Positions 25,742-34,526 of a stretch of DNA of 64,000 nucleotides are shown here, in pieces. Below the pieces are notes generated by a model. That model saw nothing but the letters and a program-made list of their open reading frames with translations, was not told the DNA's origin and made no database searches. The stretch covers positions 1 to 64,000 of the forward strand of contig NZ_FNNE01000010.1 in assembly GCF_900106945.1 (NCBI RefSeq). The letters are read 5' to 3'. Both the position numbers and the translations under genes were made by a program. Within the stretch, counting starts at the first letter, position 1. Each line of letters starts with the position of its first letter. This stretch comes from Marinobacter mobilis. Its GTDB lineage: Bacteria > Pseudomonadota > Gammaproteobacteria > Pseudomonadales > Oleiphilaceae.

Positions 25742-26446
25742 ATGACCCAGGCCACGGCCGACTGGCCGGAACAGCTGGCCCTATGTGCAGCGAATGCCCG
25801 GGATCCGCGCCTGAAGGCGTTCTTCGAGGCCGGCTGTCCGAACGGCAACACCCCGATTGCCGAAGTCCCGATGGTGGCGATGGACTTTGAAACCACCGGG
25901 CTGGACCCAAACAGGCACTCCATCGTCAGCATTGGTCTGGTGCACTTTGACTATCACCGCATTCAGGGGGCCAGCGCCCGTCACTGGGTCGTGCGGCCGG
26001 TCTTGCCCTTACACGGACAGTCAGTGGCCGTTCACGGCATTACCCACACGGACATCGGCGATGCGCCGGATCTTGGCGAGATTGTTGAGGAATTGCTGAC
26101 CGCACTGGCGGGAAAGGTTGTGGTGGTTCACTACCGGGCCATCGAACGGCCATTTCTGGATGTGGCGCTGAAGTACCGACTGGACGAAGGCATCCGCTTT
26201 CCGGTGATCGACACCATGGCGATCGAGGCCCATCTTCACCCTAACCGACACCCAAACTGGTGGCGTAAGTTACGCGGTGACAAGCCGCTATCGATCCGCC
26301 TCAATGACAGCCGCAGCCGCTATCACCTGCCTCACTACCCGCCTCATCATGCTCTGACCGATGCCTTGGCCACGGCAGAACTGTTGCAGGCGCAGCTGCA
26401 GCATCACTTCGATCCGCAGACGCCGTTGGCGGATTTGTGGCTGTGA
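25742..26446 (+). CDS. 3'-5' exonuclease, DNA Pol III epsilon-like (DEDDh)
   Basis: 234 residues from the ATG at 25742 with GGAG seven bases upstream. Exo I is VAMDFETTGLDPNRHSIVSIG, Exo II lies around VVVHYRAIERPFLD, and Exo III is HHALTDALATAELL with the DEDDh histidine. It should degrade single-stranded nucleic acid 3' to 5'. The DUF294 protein upstream suggests a specialised role rather than replicative proofreading. Its last 43 bp are shared with the convergent deaminase gene. Confidence 0.88.
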   Translation: MTQATADWPEQLALCAANARDPRLKAFFEAGCPNGNTPIAEVPMVAMDFETTGLDPNRHSIVSIGLVHFDYHRIQGASARHWVVRPVLPLHGQSVAVHGITHTDIGDAPDLGEIVEELLTALAGKVVVVHYRAIERPFLDVALKYRLDEGIRFPVIDTMAIEAHLHPNRHPNWWRKLRGDKPLSIRLNDSRSRYHLPHYPPHHALTDALATAELLQAQLQHHFDPQTPLADLWL

Positions 26447-27021
26447 CCACCGTTATAGATCACGCCACCACTGGCCTGATACGCCTGCAGAACAGACGCC
26501 GCCTCCTGCCGGCAGACTTCAGCCACTGCCTGGATACCCGCCCGTTCCAGCACCGCACGCCAGTCGGCAGGCTTCTGACCCTCATCAAACCCAATCGCCC
26601 GCACATCTGCGTCGGTGGCGCCGGCCACCACCCGTGACACCCCCGACCAGGGAATGGCCGCCAGGCACATGGCGCAGGGTTCTGCCGATGTCACCAGCCC
26701 ATAGGGCGCACCTTGGGCCGCATTCAGGTCGTAACTGGACAACGCCCGCTGGGCTAACATGAGGGCGAGGATTTCTCCGTGCAACACCGACAGGCTCTGC
26801 TGCTCCACCAGGTTCACGCCCAGCGCGACCAACCGGCCGGTTGCGACCTCGAATACCCCTGCAGCAAACGGCCCACCGGTCTGTTCGATCACATTACGCC
26901 GGGAGGCTCCAATCACAAATGTCATCTGGTCGTGGACCGACACCGAGTTGGCGTAGCCCTTCTGGTAATCCGCCAGCCAGGGTGGCAGCGAAATGGTGAG
27001 ATCGCCGTGGCTCTTATGCAT
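26404..27021 (-). CDS. Nucleoside/guanine deaminase-like protein (CDA fold)
   Basis: 205 residues from an ATG with GGGGGAG upstream. The zinc motifs of the cytidine-deaminase superfamily are LHGEILAL (His and catalytic Glu, about 79-86) and SAEPCAMCLAAI (two Cys, about 111-122). It is longer than TadA and has an N-terminal extension, resembling guanine- or tRNA-adenosine-deaminase-like proteins of the COG0590 type. The substrate cannot be fixed from sequence. The 3' end overlaps the exonuclease gene antiparallel by 43 bp. Confidence 0.85.
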   Translation of the reverse strand: MHKSHGDLTISLPPWLADYQKGYANSVSVHDQMTFVIGASRRNVIEQTGGPFAAGVFEVATGRLVALGVNLVEQQSLSVLHGEILALMLAQRALSSYDLNAAQGAPYGLVTSAEPCAMCLAAIPWSGVSRVVAGATDADVRAIGFDEGQKPADWRAVLERAGIQAVAEVCRQEAASVLQAYQASGGVIYNGGHSHKSANGVCGSK

Positions 27022-27048
27022 ATGCAGGCTCCCCCGGTGGTTAGACCG

Positions 27049-27270
27049 TCATTGCCGTCGCTTTCCCGCCAGCCACAGAGGCAGCGCGACCACCAGCAGC
27101 CCGGCAAATGTAACCGCAAACCAGCTCAGCCCGAGGGGCAGCAGATTGCTCCAGTGAATCACGCCCTCACAGTGGTATTCGCATTGCGGATTGTGCTGCC
27201 AGGCCAGGTACAGTGCACCGCAGGTCACCGTCAGGCCGGCAATAAACGCAACCATCAGTATGGATTTCAT
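27049..27270 (-). CDS. Small two-helix membrane protein
   Basis: 73 residues with two hydrophobic segments (about residues 3-23 and 46-66) separated by a short loop with two Cys and two His (PQCEYHCEGVIHW). It ends in KRRQ, which suggests cytoplasmic termini. I do not recognise a family. It is followed after 27 bp by the deaminase gene on the same strand, so co-transcription is possible. Confidence 0.6.
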   Translation of the reverse strand: MKSILMVAFIAGLTVTCGALYLAWQHNPQCEYHCEGVIHWSNLLPLGLSWFAVTFAGLLVVALPLWLAGKRRQ

Positions 27271-27317
27271 GGGCCTGCCACACCGCTCGGAACGGGGTTG
27301 ATTTGAACAATGGCAAC

Positions 27318-27349
27318 ATTCAGCAGCGGATACAAGTCCGCTGCTGAAT
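27318..27349. repeat. Perfect 13-bp inverted repeat between small membrane-protein genes
   Basis: ATTCAGCAGCGGA-TACAAG-TCCGCTGCTGAAT. It lies just after the DUF805 stop on the minus strand and before the 73-residue gene. No T-run follows in either direction, so it is a terminator-like or mRNA-stabilising hairpin rather than a canonical terminator. Confidence 0.55.
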
Positions 27350-27356
27350 GGCCAGA

Positions 27357-27704
27357 TCAGACGCCTTTAGGGTTAGCGCCGAACTGGTTCTCACCTGGCT
27401 TGCTGTCCTGGACCAGAAACACCAGCAATACAATCGCGCCAATCAGCGGGATAAAGCCGATCAGCAGCCACCAGCCACTACGATCCGTATCGTGCAGCCG
27501 TCGCACAGAGACCGCAATGCCGGGGATCAACACGGCCAGGCTATAAAGCAAGCCAAGTATACCCGGGCTGCCGACTAGGCCCTCGATAAAGCCAAGGGCG
27601 AAGGCGATGATGAAGTTGAACAGGAAGAACATCCAGTATTCCGCACGCTGCGCGCGTCCCGTAAACACCGCATACTTCTTCATGACTTCCAGATACCAAT
27701 TCAT
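27357..27704 (-). CDS. DUF805 family membrane protein
   Basis: 115 residues. It has the family N-terminus MNWYLEVMKKYAVFTGRAQRAEYW and the conserved VSVRRLHDTDRSGWWLLIGFIPLIG, with four predicted membrane segments. DUF805 proteins are small inner-membrane proteins of unknown function that are common in proteobacteria. It is separated from the downstream small gene by a perfect hairpin, so it may be a single-gene unit. Confidence 0.9.
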   Translation of the reverse strand: MNWYLEVMKKYAVFTGRAQRAEYWMFFLFNFIIAFALGFIEGLVGSPGILGLLYSLAVLIPGIAVSVRRLHDTDRSGWWLLIGFIPLIGAIVLLVFLVQDSKPGENQFGANPKGV

Positions 27705-27909
27705 AGTATTTGCTTTTCCTTAACCCCAGAGAGAATTGATCGGTTGGCAATGGGGTCCTCTGCCAACCGACGTCAGGCACCAAGGTACCGGGTAATTCTT
27801 ACGGTTTTTCGCACATTTCTTACGAAATGTCAGCACTTTATAATCCAACGGGCTTGCCCGGAAGCATCAGCAACGACGCGGTGATTACCCCGCCCCTCTC
27901 GCCGGACAC

Positions 27910-27943
27910 AAAAAAGCCCGCACCGTCGGCCAACGGTGCGGGC
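27910..27943 (-). terminator. Rho-independent terminator after msrAB
   Basis: Read on the minus strand: GCCCGCACCGT-TGGCCG-ACGGTGCGGGC followed by TTTTTT. The 11-bp GC stem with a T-run begins about 23 bp after the msrAB stop codon. Confidence 0.92.
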
Positions 27944-27966
27944 CCCTGTCTTCGCCTTGTCTCGGC

Positions 27967-29124
27967 TTACATTTCCGTGGCCTTCGCGGTCACCCGATCC
28001 AGATAGGCACCATAACCTTCCGCTTCCATACGCTCACGGGGGATAAAGCGCAGGGCCGCAGAGTTCATGCAGTAACGCAGGCCAGTGGGCGCCGGACCAT
28101 CCTCGAACACATGGCCAAGGTGAGAGTCGGCATACTTGCTGCGGATTTCGACCCGGGTCATGAACAGGCTGCGATCCTCCCGCTCCAACACCGCATCCGG
28201 GTTGATCGGGCGAGTGAAGCTGGGCCAGCCGGTACCGGACTTGTACTTGTCGTCGGAGGAGAACAGCGGTTCGCCAGAAACCACGTCCACATACAGACCG
28301 GCGCGCTTTTCATCCCAGTAAGTGTTGCTGAACGCACGTTCGGTGCCATCGTCCTGAGTCACGTCATACTGCAGCGGCGTCAGGCGCTGTTTCAGTACGT
28401 CATCGTCAGGTTTGACGAAAGCGGCCGGGTCGAAGCCCATCGCGCCCGCCGCCGGTGCCGGCTGGAACTGACTGAAATCGATGTAGCGATCCTCTCCCCA
28501 CACCTCGTCAACAAACTGGTAGCGGCCGGAGTTGAAGGTATAGAAGTTGTAGCGGATCGGGTTCTTCTTGTAGTAATCCTGATGATAGTCCTCGGCGTCG
28601 TAGAAGACCTCAAACGGGGTAATCTCGATCACCACCGGTTTGTCGTAGCGACCGGACGCCTGCAGCGCCTGTTTGGCGGCCTCCGCCAGACGCTGCTGTT
28701 CCGCGTTGTGATAGAAAATTCCCGGGCGGTACTGCAGCCCGCGGTCGACGAACTGTCCGTTGGCATCGGTGGGATTCATCATCCGCCAGAGCCCCTGCAA
28801 CAGGCCCTCATAGGTGATGATGGTCGGGTCGTAGTAGACCTGAACGGCCTCGGTGTGGCCGGTATTGCCGGTACCCACCTGCGGATAGGTGGGGTTGGCA
28901 AGGTGGCCGCCAGTGTAGCCCGAGACGGCTTCCACCACCCCCGGAATTTTCTCGTACCCGGCTTCCACGCACCAGAAACAGCCGCCGGCAAAGGTCGCCA
29001 CTTCCAGGTTCGGTTGATCCGGCGCATAGCGCGAAGGTTCAGCCATGGACTCGCCGCCGCCCAGCCCCCAACCAAGGATGACCAGACTCAGCATGAATAC
29101 GGAACTGACTGCATAGCGTCTCAT
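27967..29124 (-). CDS. msrAB: Exported bifunctional methionine sulfoxide reductase MsrAB
   Basis: 385 residues. The N-terminus ([19 protein letters not shown]) is a signal peptide or anchor, so the enzyme should act in the periplasm. The MsrA domain has the catalytic motif GGCFWC (about 47-52) and YHQDY near 190. The MsrB domain follows from about 240, with [16 protein letters not shown] and the catalytic [11 protein letters not shown] near 355. I see no zinc-binding CxxC pairs in MsrB. It repairs S- and R-methionine sulfoxide in exported proteins. It lies 175 bp after the kinase gene in one minus-strand run with the response regulator and a Met-rich exported protein, and is closed by a terminator. 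Confidence 0.94.
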   Translation of the reverse strand: MRRYAVSSVFMLSLVILGWGLGGGESMAEPSRYAPDQPNLEVATFAGGCFWCVEAGYEKIPGVVEAVSGYTGGHLANPTYPQVGTGNTGHTEAVQVYYDPTIITYEGLLQGLWRMMNPTDANGQFVDRGLQYRPGIFYHNAEQQRLAEAAKQALQASGRYDKPVVIEITPFEVFYDAEDYHQDYYKKNPIRYNFYTFNSGRYQFVDEVWGEDRYIDFSQFQPAPAAGAMGFDPAAFVKPDDDVLKQRLTPLQYDVTQDDGTERAFSNTYWDEKRAGLYVDVVSGEPLFSSDDKYKSGTGWPSFTRPINPDAVLEREDRSLFMTRVEIRSKYADSHLGHVFEDGPAPTGLRYCMNSAALRFIPRERMEAEGYGAYLDRVTAKATEM

Positions 29125-29299
29125 TTCATTTACCTCTCTTAACTCGCTGAAGCCTCAAAAGCCCCGCTGTTACCTCTGGGCCCCGACAGGGCCAGGTCTG
29201 TTGTCTTCAGACTCCAGCATGGCGCGGTCATTTCACAGGGTGATGAGCAATTTCTCACAATTCCATAACAATACGCCGATGGCCGGGCGCTGGATGCGC

Positions 29300-30772
29300 T
29301 CAACTGGCAATTGGCAACCAGACGGTAAACTCGGTGCCGGCCGGATCCCGGTTGGCCACACGGATGTGCCCGTTTTGCAGGGTCATGATGCGTTTGGCAA
29401 TGGCCAGGCCCAGACCAGCATGACCACCGGCATTGCCCGAGGCACCGCGGTAAAAGGCATCGAAGATATGAGGCAGGTCGGCCTCGGGAATGCCCGGCCC
29501 GGTGTCCTGAACCCGGATCTGCAGGCCATCGTCCTGCGGCGTCATCGATAACACCACGTCAGCGCCCGCCGGGCTGTAAGCAATGGCGTTGCCGATCAGG
29601 TTGTCCAGCACCCGCTCGGTCATGCCCAGGTCACCATAAGCCGGCGGCAGTGCCGGCGAGCCCTCCACCCGCAGGGTGATGTCGCGGCCTGCCGCTTTGG
29701 GCGTGTGTTTCTGCGCCACGTCATGGATCAGTTCCGCCAGCGGGAAGGGCTCCGGTCGGGGTTTCTTCTCCTGAGCCTCCAGCGCTGCCAGCTCAAACAA
29801 CTCATCCACCAGTTGGCTGAGCCGACGGCATTCCGCCAGGGCAATATCGAGGAACTGTTGCTGTTCCTCGTCACTGAGGCTGGCCCGCTTCATTTTCAGG
29901 CTTTCTACATAGCCCTGCATCGATGCCAGCGGCGTACGCAGATCATGGGAAACCTGGGCCACCAGACGCCGGCGCAGGGCGTCTTTCTCCTGCAGCTGGT
30001 CGATCTGACTGGCGATGCGCTCAGCCATGCGGTCGAAGGCCATGCCAAGGAAATCGATTTCGTCCCGTACCACCGGGCGTTGTTGTTGCCAGGTCTGGCG
30101 GGGATGGTGCGCCATATCGGTGGTTTCAAACTGTTCCACCAACTCGGTCAGCTGGCTCAGCCGCCGGGTCAGCTGCCGGAACAGCCACAACCCGGCCAGC
30201 ATGCCGCCAACCAGGCTGAAGGCCACCGCCCAGGCACTCATTTCAATAAAACGGCCGTCCCGCGCCAGCATCTCGGCATTGTCGAATTCCTCCCCCCGCA
30301 GCACCACGTAGAGGTACCCTTCCGGGCTCTGCGCCGAGGGAACCGGGGTCACCGAGAAGATTTTCTGCCGTTCATGGCTACGGGGATCATCACCCAGCAC
30401 CGGGTAGGCCGTCATATCTCCTAGCAGGCGGCGGATCGGTTCCAGCGATACCGAGTTGCGCTTGATCTTATCCGGATCGGCGGAGTACGCCAGAATCCGG
30501 CCGGAGGTATCCAGCAGGTAGATTTCAATGCTCGGATTGATGGTCATGTAGAGATTGAACAGCTGCTTCAGGGCAGCCTCATCCAACCGGCCTTCATCCA
30601 CCAGGTTGCGATCCTGCACCAGTTTCTCCGCCAGATCCCGATACAGCTCCTGATTCACCGAGGCGTTGAACTCCCGCAACGAATACAGGCTGATGAAGGA
30701 ATAAAGCAAGCCAATGGCAACCAACAGCAAAAACAGGCCAAGGGCGAGGCGGGTGTAGAGGGTTTTCACCAT
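29300..30772 (-). CDS. Sensor histidine kinase (periplasmic sensor, HAMP, HisKA, HATPase)
   Basis: 490 residues. TM1 is at about 8-28, a periplasmic sensor region at 30-160, and TM2 at about 165-185. HAMP follows, then HisKA with the phosphoacceptor VSHDLRTPLASMQGYVE (about 275), N-box DNLIGNAIAY, G1 DTGPGIPEADLPHIFDAFYRG and G2 GGHAGLGLAIAKRI. It phosphorylates the response regulator encoded 3 bp upstream. Given MsrAB and the Met-rich protein around it, envelope oxidation or a metal is a reasonable but unproven stimulus. Confidence 0.92.
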   Translation of the reverse strand: MVKTLYTRLALGLFLLLVAIGLLYSFISLYSLREFNASVNQELYRDLAEKLVQDRNLVDEGRLDEAALKQLFNLYMTINPSIEIYLLDTSGRILAYSADPDKIKRNSVSLEPIRRLLGDMTAYPVLGDDPRSHERQKIFSVTPVPSAQSPEGYLYVVLRGEEFDNAEMLARDGRFIEMSAWAVAFSLVGGMLAGLWLFRQLTRRLSQLTELVEQFETTDMAHHPRQTWQQQRPVVRDEIDFLGMAFDRMAERIASQIDQLQEKDALRRRLVAQVSHDLRTPLASMQGYVESLKMKRASLSDEEQQQFLDIALAECRRLSQLVDELFELAALEAQEKKPRPEPFPLAELIHDVAQKHTPKAAGRDITLRVEGSPALPPAYGDLGMTERVLDNLIGNAIAYSPAGADVVLSMTPQDDGLQIRVQDTGPGIPEADLPHIFDAFYRGASGNAGGHAGLGLAIAKRIMTLQNGHIRVANRDPAGTEFTVWLPIAS

Positions 30773-30775
30773 GGG

Positions 30776-31477
30776 TCAGTCCCCGAACCGGTATCCAACA
30801 CCCCAGACCGTCTGGATGTACTGTGGTGTGGCGGGATCGCTTTCGATCTTGTTGCGCAGGCGGTTAATGTGGGTATTGACGGTGTGTTCGTAGCCTTCGT
30901 GGTTATAACCCCAGACGGCATCCAGTAGCTGGGTACGGCTGAATACCCGCCCGGGATGGCTGGCGAAATGCATCAGCAGGTCGAACTCCCGTGCCGTCAG
31001 GTCCACGTCCTGGCCGCCAGTACTGACCTTGCGCCGGCCAGGATCGATGGTGAGGCCATTGCAGTGAATCACCGCGTCGTCTCCCGGGTCCTGCCCGGCG
31101 CTGCCCATGGCATCAACTCGCCGGAACAGCGCCTTGATGCGCGCCGTCAGTTCAGCCACGCTGAACGGCTTGGTGAGATAATCGTCTGCGCCCATTTCCA
31201 GACCCAGCACCCGGTCCAGCTCGGTGGTTTTGGCGGTCAGCATCAGCACCGGCACATAGCCCGGGCCACTGCGGATTTCCCGGCAGACCGCCAGGCCGTC
31301 CAGTCCCGGCAGCATTAGATCAAGCACCACCAGGTCGATGCCGCCCTGACGATAACGTTCCAGGCCGCTGTCGCCCCGGTCGCAGTGGATCGCGGTCATC
31401 CCCAGATCCTCCACGTGCATCCGCACCAACTGGGCGATGCCGGGGTTGTCCTCAATGATCAGTACCGTTCTTGTCAT
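30776..31477 (-). CDS. OmpR-family response regulator
   Basis: 233 residues from the ATG at 31477 with GGGAG upstream. The open frame extends further but lacks homology. The receiver domain has the acidic pair EDN, the phospho-acceptor in VVLDLMLPGLDG (about residue 52) and YLTKPFS. The C-terminal winged helix has LTAREFDLLMHFASHPGRVFSRTQLLDAVWG and HINRLRNKIE. It most likely controls its own operon. It is preceded by a hairpin that could reduce read-through from the Met-rich gene. Confidence 0.94.
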   Translation of the reverse strand: MTRTVLIIEDNPGIAQLVRMHVEDLGMTAIHCDRGDSGLERYRQGGIDLVVLDLMLPGLDGLAVCREIRSGPGYVPVLMLTAKTTELDRVLGLEMGADDYLTKPFSVAELTARIKALFRRVDAMGSAGQDPGDDAVIHCNGLTIDPGRRKVSTGGQDVDLTAREFDLLMHFASHPGRVFSRTQLLDAVWGYNHEGYEHTVNTHINRLRNKIESDPATPQYIQTVWGVGYRFGD

Positions 31478-31497
31478 CAGCTCCCACATCCCAAAGC

Positions 31498-31536
31498 GTC
31501 TCCGGCACTCCGGCGGTAGCCGGGGCGGCCGGAGAC
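31498..31536 (-). promoter_or_regulatory. Nested hairpin between Met-rich gene and response regulator (attenuator candidate)
   Basis: The outer arms GTCTCCGGC and GCCGGAGAC are perfectly complementary (9 bp). Inside lies a second small hairpin, CCGGC-GGTA-GCCGG. There is no T-run. Sited between an exported small protein and its regulators, it could set unequal expression by partial termination or mRNA processing. Confidence 0.5.
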
Positions 31537-31567
31537 GGCATTCTCCGCCAGCGCCCAACCGGCGTGA

Positions 31568-31864
31568 CTACATGCCGCCGGACTCATCCATGGTCTTGGC
31601 GTCCATCATCTTGTCGTCGGCCATCATCGGCTCAGCCATGGTGTCGTTCATTGGCTCTTCCATACCATGGCCCATGTCGTCGGCCATGTCACCCGTCATA
31701 TCCCCGCCCATGCCTTCAGCAGCCATGCCCTGCGATTCCGCCATCGTGGCGGATTCATCCATCATCTTGCCATCGTCGGCCATGTCGCCAGCCTGAGCCA
31801 GGCCCACGCTCATGGCCAGCGGCATCACCAGTGCACCCATCCAGTATTGAGTATATTTTTTCAT
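31568..31864 (-). CDS. Methionine-rich small exported protein
   Basis: 98 residues from the ATG at 31864, which has GGAGAA upstream. Earlier in-frame starts lack support. The signal peptide cleaves at LAQA-GD near residue 25. The 73-residue mature part has about 18 Met and about 13 Asp, in short repeats such as GDM, MADD, KMMD and MAEP, with almost no hydrophobic core. It is probably disordered, either a methionine sink for hypochlorite-type oxidants or a soft-metal binder. It is the first gene of the run leading to the two-component genes and exported MsrAB, the likely repair enzyme. Met-rich periplasmic scavengers such as MrpX are a known concept, but I claim no homology. Confidence 0.8.
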   Translation of the reverse strand: MKKYTQYWMGALVMPLAMSVGLAQAGDMADDGKMMDESATMAESQGMAAEGMGGDMTGDMADDMGHGMEEPMNDTMAEPMMADDKMMDAKTMDESGGM

Positions 31865-32093
31865 GGTCAATTCTCCGTAAACACGACCCGCAAACCCCTT
31901 GCAGGCTTCGTCAACCAGCATGCGCCGGGGCATTCACGGGGTGCTAACGGCGGGTAAAACACTCTATAACGCAAAGTTCACAAATCGATAACGCCCCTGA
32001 GCAGTGCTTCCCTTTCAGGAACAGTCAGTTCCCCGCGTGGAACACCCCGGGCATTGGGTTTAGAATGGTCGTCCCGGGCATTTCGAGGTGGCA

Positions 32094-32726
32094 GTGACCG
32101 ACAACAACCTTTCCCCCAAGGCAACACCTGCCGACGTCCTGCGCCAGGCACGCCGGCACTGGCTCAAAGGCGAGCGCATCCATCTGGCGTCGCTGGCCAG
32201 CGAACTCAGGATTGGCCGTGCGACCCTTTTCCGTTGGGTCGGCAACCGCGACCAGTTACTGGGCGATGTACTCTGGTCACTGTACGACACCCTGCGCGAA
32301 GAGGCCCTGGCCAATACCCCGGGCGAAGGGGTCGACTTTGTGGTCGGGGTGTACCGCCACATCAACTCGGTGCTGTTGCACTCGGAACCCCTGCGGCGCT
32401 TTATCCACCAGGACTCAGAATATGCCCTGCGCATGCTGACGTCGGCCCACTCCATCGTTCACACCCGTACCGTTGAAGCCAACACCCGGGTGCTTGAAGA
32501 CCAGCGGAAGCGTGGCACCATCAACCCGCCTATGGCGATCAGCAGCCTGTCCTATTTCATGGTGCGGCTGGCGGAATCCTGCCTCTACAGCGACATCATC
32601 TGTGGCCGGGAACCGTTGGAAAAAGAGCTGGATGACGCCTGTACTGCCGTGCGTATATTGCTCGGCAGCGAGGCAACCAACAATCTGAATCAGGAGAACA
32701 ACGATGACGTCTGCCCTCTGGGATGA
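32094..32726 (+). CDS. TetR/AcrR-family regulator (QsdR-like)
   Basis: 210 residues from the GTG at 32094, which has GAGG five bases upstream. A GTG two codons earlier is closer to the GAGG. The N-terminal helix-turn-helix is [37 protein letters not shown]. The C-terminal part resembles the QsdR ligand domain ([37 protein letters not shown]). Its end overlaps the acyl-CoA dehydrogenase start by 23 bp, so it probably controls that operon in response to an acyl-CoA or related metabolite. Confidence 0.88.
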   Translation: MTDNNLSPKATPADVLRQARRHWLKGERIHLASLASELRIGRATLFRWVGNRDQLLGDVLWSLYDTLREEALANTPGEGVDFVVGVYRHINSVLLHSEPLRRFIHQDSEYALRMLTSAHSIVHTRTVEANTRVLEDQRKRGTINPPMAISSLSYFMVRLAESCLYSDIICGREPLEKELDDACTAVRILLGSEATNNLNQENNDDVCPLG

Positions 32727-33873
32727 TCTGCTACAACTGAACAACCAGCTGGACCAGACCGAGCGTCAGGTCCGTGATAACGTTCGCGCCTTCTGTGACG
32801 ACCGCCTCATGCCCGGCATAGTCGAAGCCAATCGGCATGAACAGTTTGACCGGGAACTTCTCACCGCCATGGGCAGCCAGGGTATGCTCGGGGCCACCCT
32901 GCCCGAACAATACGGCGGCCCCGGTCTGAGCCACGTCTGCTACGGGCTGATTGCCCGTGAAGTGGAACGGGTGGATTCCGCCTATCGCTCGGCGTTGAGC
33001 GTTCAGTCCTCACTGGTGATCCATCCGATCCACGCCTATGGCAAGGAAGCACTGAAACAGCGACTGCTGCCCGGGCTGGCCTCCGGCGAGCTGGTCGGCT
33101 GTTTCGGGCTCACCGAACCCAACCACGGCTCCGACCCTGGCGGCATGGAAACCCGTGCCCGCAAGGTGGACGGCGGCTACCGGCTCAGTGGCGCCAAGAC
33201 CTGGATTACCAATTCCCCCATCGCCGACGTACTGGTGGTGTGGGCCAAACTGGACGGCGTTGTCAGCGGCTTTGTGATTGAACGCGACGAAGCCGAAGGC
33301 CTGGACACCCCGAAGATCGACGGCAAGTTTTCCCTGCGGGCGTCGGTGACCGGCTCCATTTTCATGGACGAGGTGTTCGTACCCGACGCCAACCGGCTTG
33401 AGGTTGAGGGTCTGAAGGGTCCGCTCAACTGCCTGACCAAAGCCCGCTACGGCATCTGTTGGGGAGCTCTGGGCGCGGCCGAATTCTGCTGGCATGCGGC
33501 GCGGCGCTACACTCTGGAGCGGCAACAATTCAACCGCCCTCTGGCCGCCAACCAGCTGATCCAGAAGAAGCTGGTGGACATGCAGACAGAAGTGACCCTG
33601 GGGCTGCAGGCCACACTGCAACTGGGTCGGCTGATGGATGCGGGTAACGCCTCCCCGGATGCAGTCTCGCTGCTCAAACGCAACAACTGCGGCAAGGCCC
33701 TCGATATTGCACGGGTTGCCCGGGATATGCACGGCGGCAACGGCATTTGCGACGAATATCATGTCATCCGCCATGCCATGAACCTCGAAGCCGTCAATAC
33801 CTATGAAGGCACCCATGATGTCCACGCCCTGATCCTTGGCCGCGGGCAGACCGGCATCCAGGCCTTCTGCTGA
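32704..33873 (+). CDS. gcdH: Glutaryl-CoA dehydrogenase (acyl-CoA dehydrogenase family)
   Basis: 389 residues from an ATG with AGGAG upstream. GCDH-type motifs are [61 protein letters not shown] and the C-terminal [23 protein letters not shown], which contains the catalytic Glu. It oxidises and decarboxylates glutaryl-CoA to crotonyl-CoA in lysine, tryptophan or glutarate breakdown, passing electrons to ETF. The usual CoA-transferase partner is not adjacent. It is coupled to an overlapping TetR gene. Confidence 0.92.
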   Translation: MTSALWDDLLQLNNQLDQTERQVRDNVRAFCDDRLMPGIVEANRHEQFDRELLTAMGSQGMLGATLPEQYGGPGLSHVCYGLIAREVERVDSAYRSALSVQSSLVIHPIHAYGKEALKQRLLPGLASGELVGCFGLTEPNHGSDPGGMETRARKVDGGYRLSGAKTWITNSPIADVLVVWAKLDGVVSGFVIERDEAEGLDTPKIDGKFSLRASVTGSIFMDEVFVPDANRLEVEGLKGPLNCLTKARYGICWGALGAAEFCWHAARRYTLERQQFNRPLAANQLIQKKLVDMQTEVTLGLQATLQLGRLMDAGNASPDAVSLLKRNNCGKALDIARVARDMHGGNGICDEYHVIRHAMNLEAVNTYEGTHDVHALILGRGQTGIQAFC

Positions 33874-33893
33874 GGCCACCACGCGGAATTCTC

Positions 33894-34382
33894 ATGACAA
33901 ACAAACTGCTCAAGACTGCCGGTTACCTGATCCTCGCCCTGACCGTTGCTGCTATTGGCACGGTCGTCTGGTACGGCATCAACGCCTCCCGCAATACCGA
34001 CATCGCGCAACCCTATTTTGACGCCCACTTGCCGGTCATTGTGGGGTGGGACTTCGATGCCCTGGAGCCCTTGCTGACGCCGTCGCTGAAGGCCAGTTTC
34101 AGCTCCGACGAAGGCCAGCGGGTCTTCCGCCGTCTCAGCCAGCTTGGCGAACTGCAGTCGTTTGAGCAGCTGCAGTACATCGGCGCCGACGCCCAGGTGG
34201 CTGTCGATGGCGGCGCCTACGATCTGCTGCAATTCACGCTGCTGGGGCACTTTCGCGAAGGGGATGCCCTGGTACTGGTCACGCTGGCGCAAACGGATGA
34301 CAGCTTTCTGGTACACGGGCTGAACATCCGCTCAGACGCCATAGCAGCGCCCCGTAACCCAGGTACTGGCGCGACACCATGA
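33894..34382 (+). CDS. Membrane-anchored small domain protein, function unknown
   Basis: 162 residues with a single N-terminal membrane segment (about 8-28, YLILALTVAAIGTVVWYGI), then a periplasmic alpha/beta domain with the look of DUF4019/SnoaL-type cone folds (AQPYFDAHLPVIVGWDFDALEPLLTPSLKASF, then ELQSFEQLQYIG). I cannot name it with certainty. It follows gcdH by 20 bp, so it may be on the same transcript, although no metabolic link is apparent. Confidence 0.72.
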   Translation: MTNKLLKTAGYLILALTVAAIGTVVWYGINASRNTDIAQPYFDAHLPVIVGWDFDALEPLLTPSLKASFSSDEGQRVFRRLSQLGELQSFEQLQYIGADAQVAVDGGAYDLLQFTLLGHFREGDALVLVTLAQTDDSFLVHGLNIRSDAIAAPRNPGTGATP

Positions 34383-34405
34383 GCCGTCTGGCACCGGAAC
34401 GGGTG

Positions 34406-34423
34406 GCCGCCCTTCCGGGCGGC
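34406..34423 (+). terminator. Weak terminator-like hairpin
   Basis: GCCGCCC-TTCC-GGGCGGC, a 7-bp stem 24 bp past the stop of the small anchored protein. The following bases (TGCTCTGCC) are only weakly T-rich, so the call is tentative. Confidence 0.35.
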
Positions 34424-34526
34424 TGCTCTGCCAGCCAGAGGTTCTGGTGAGCTCACAATCCCGGAAAATCCGCTAAACTCAAAGCACTGAATCACGTGTC
34501 ATAACCTCCGGAATAGGATGTGCCCC

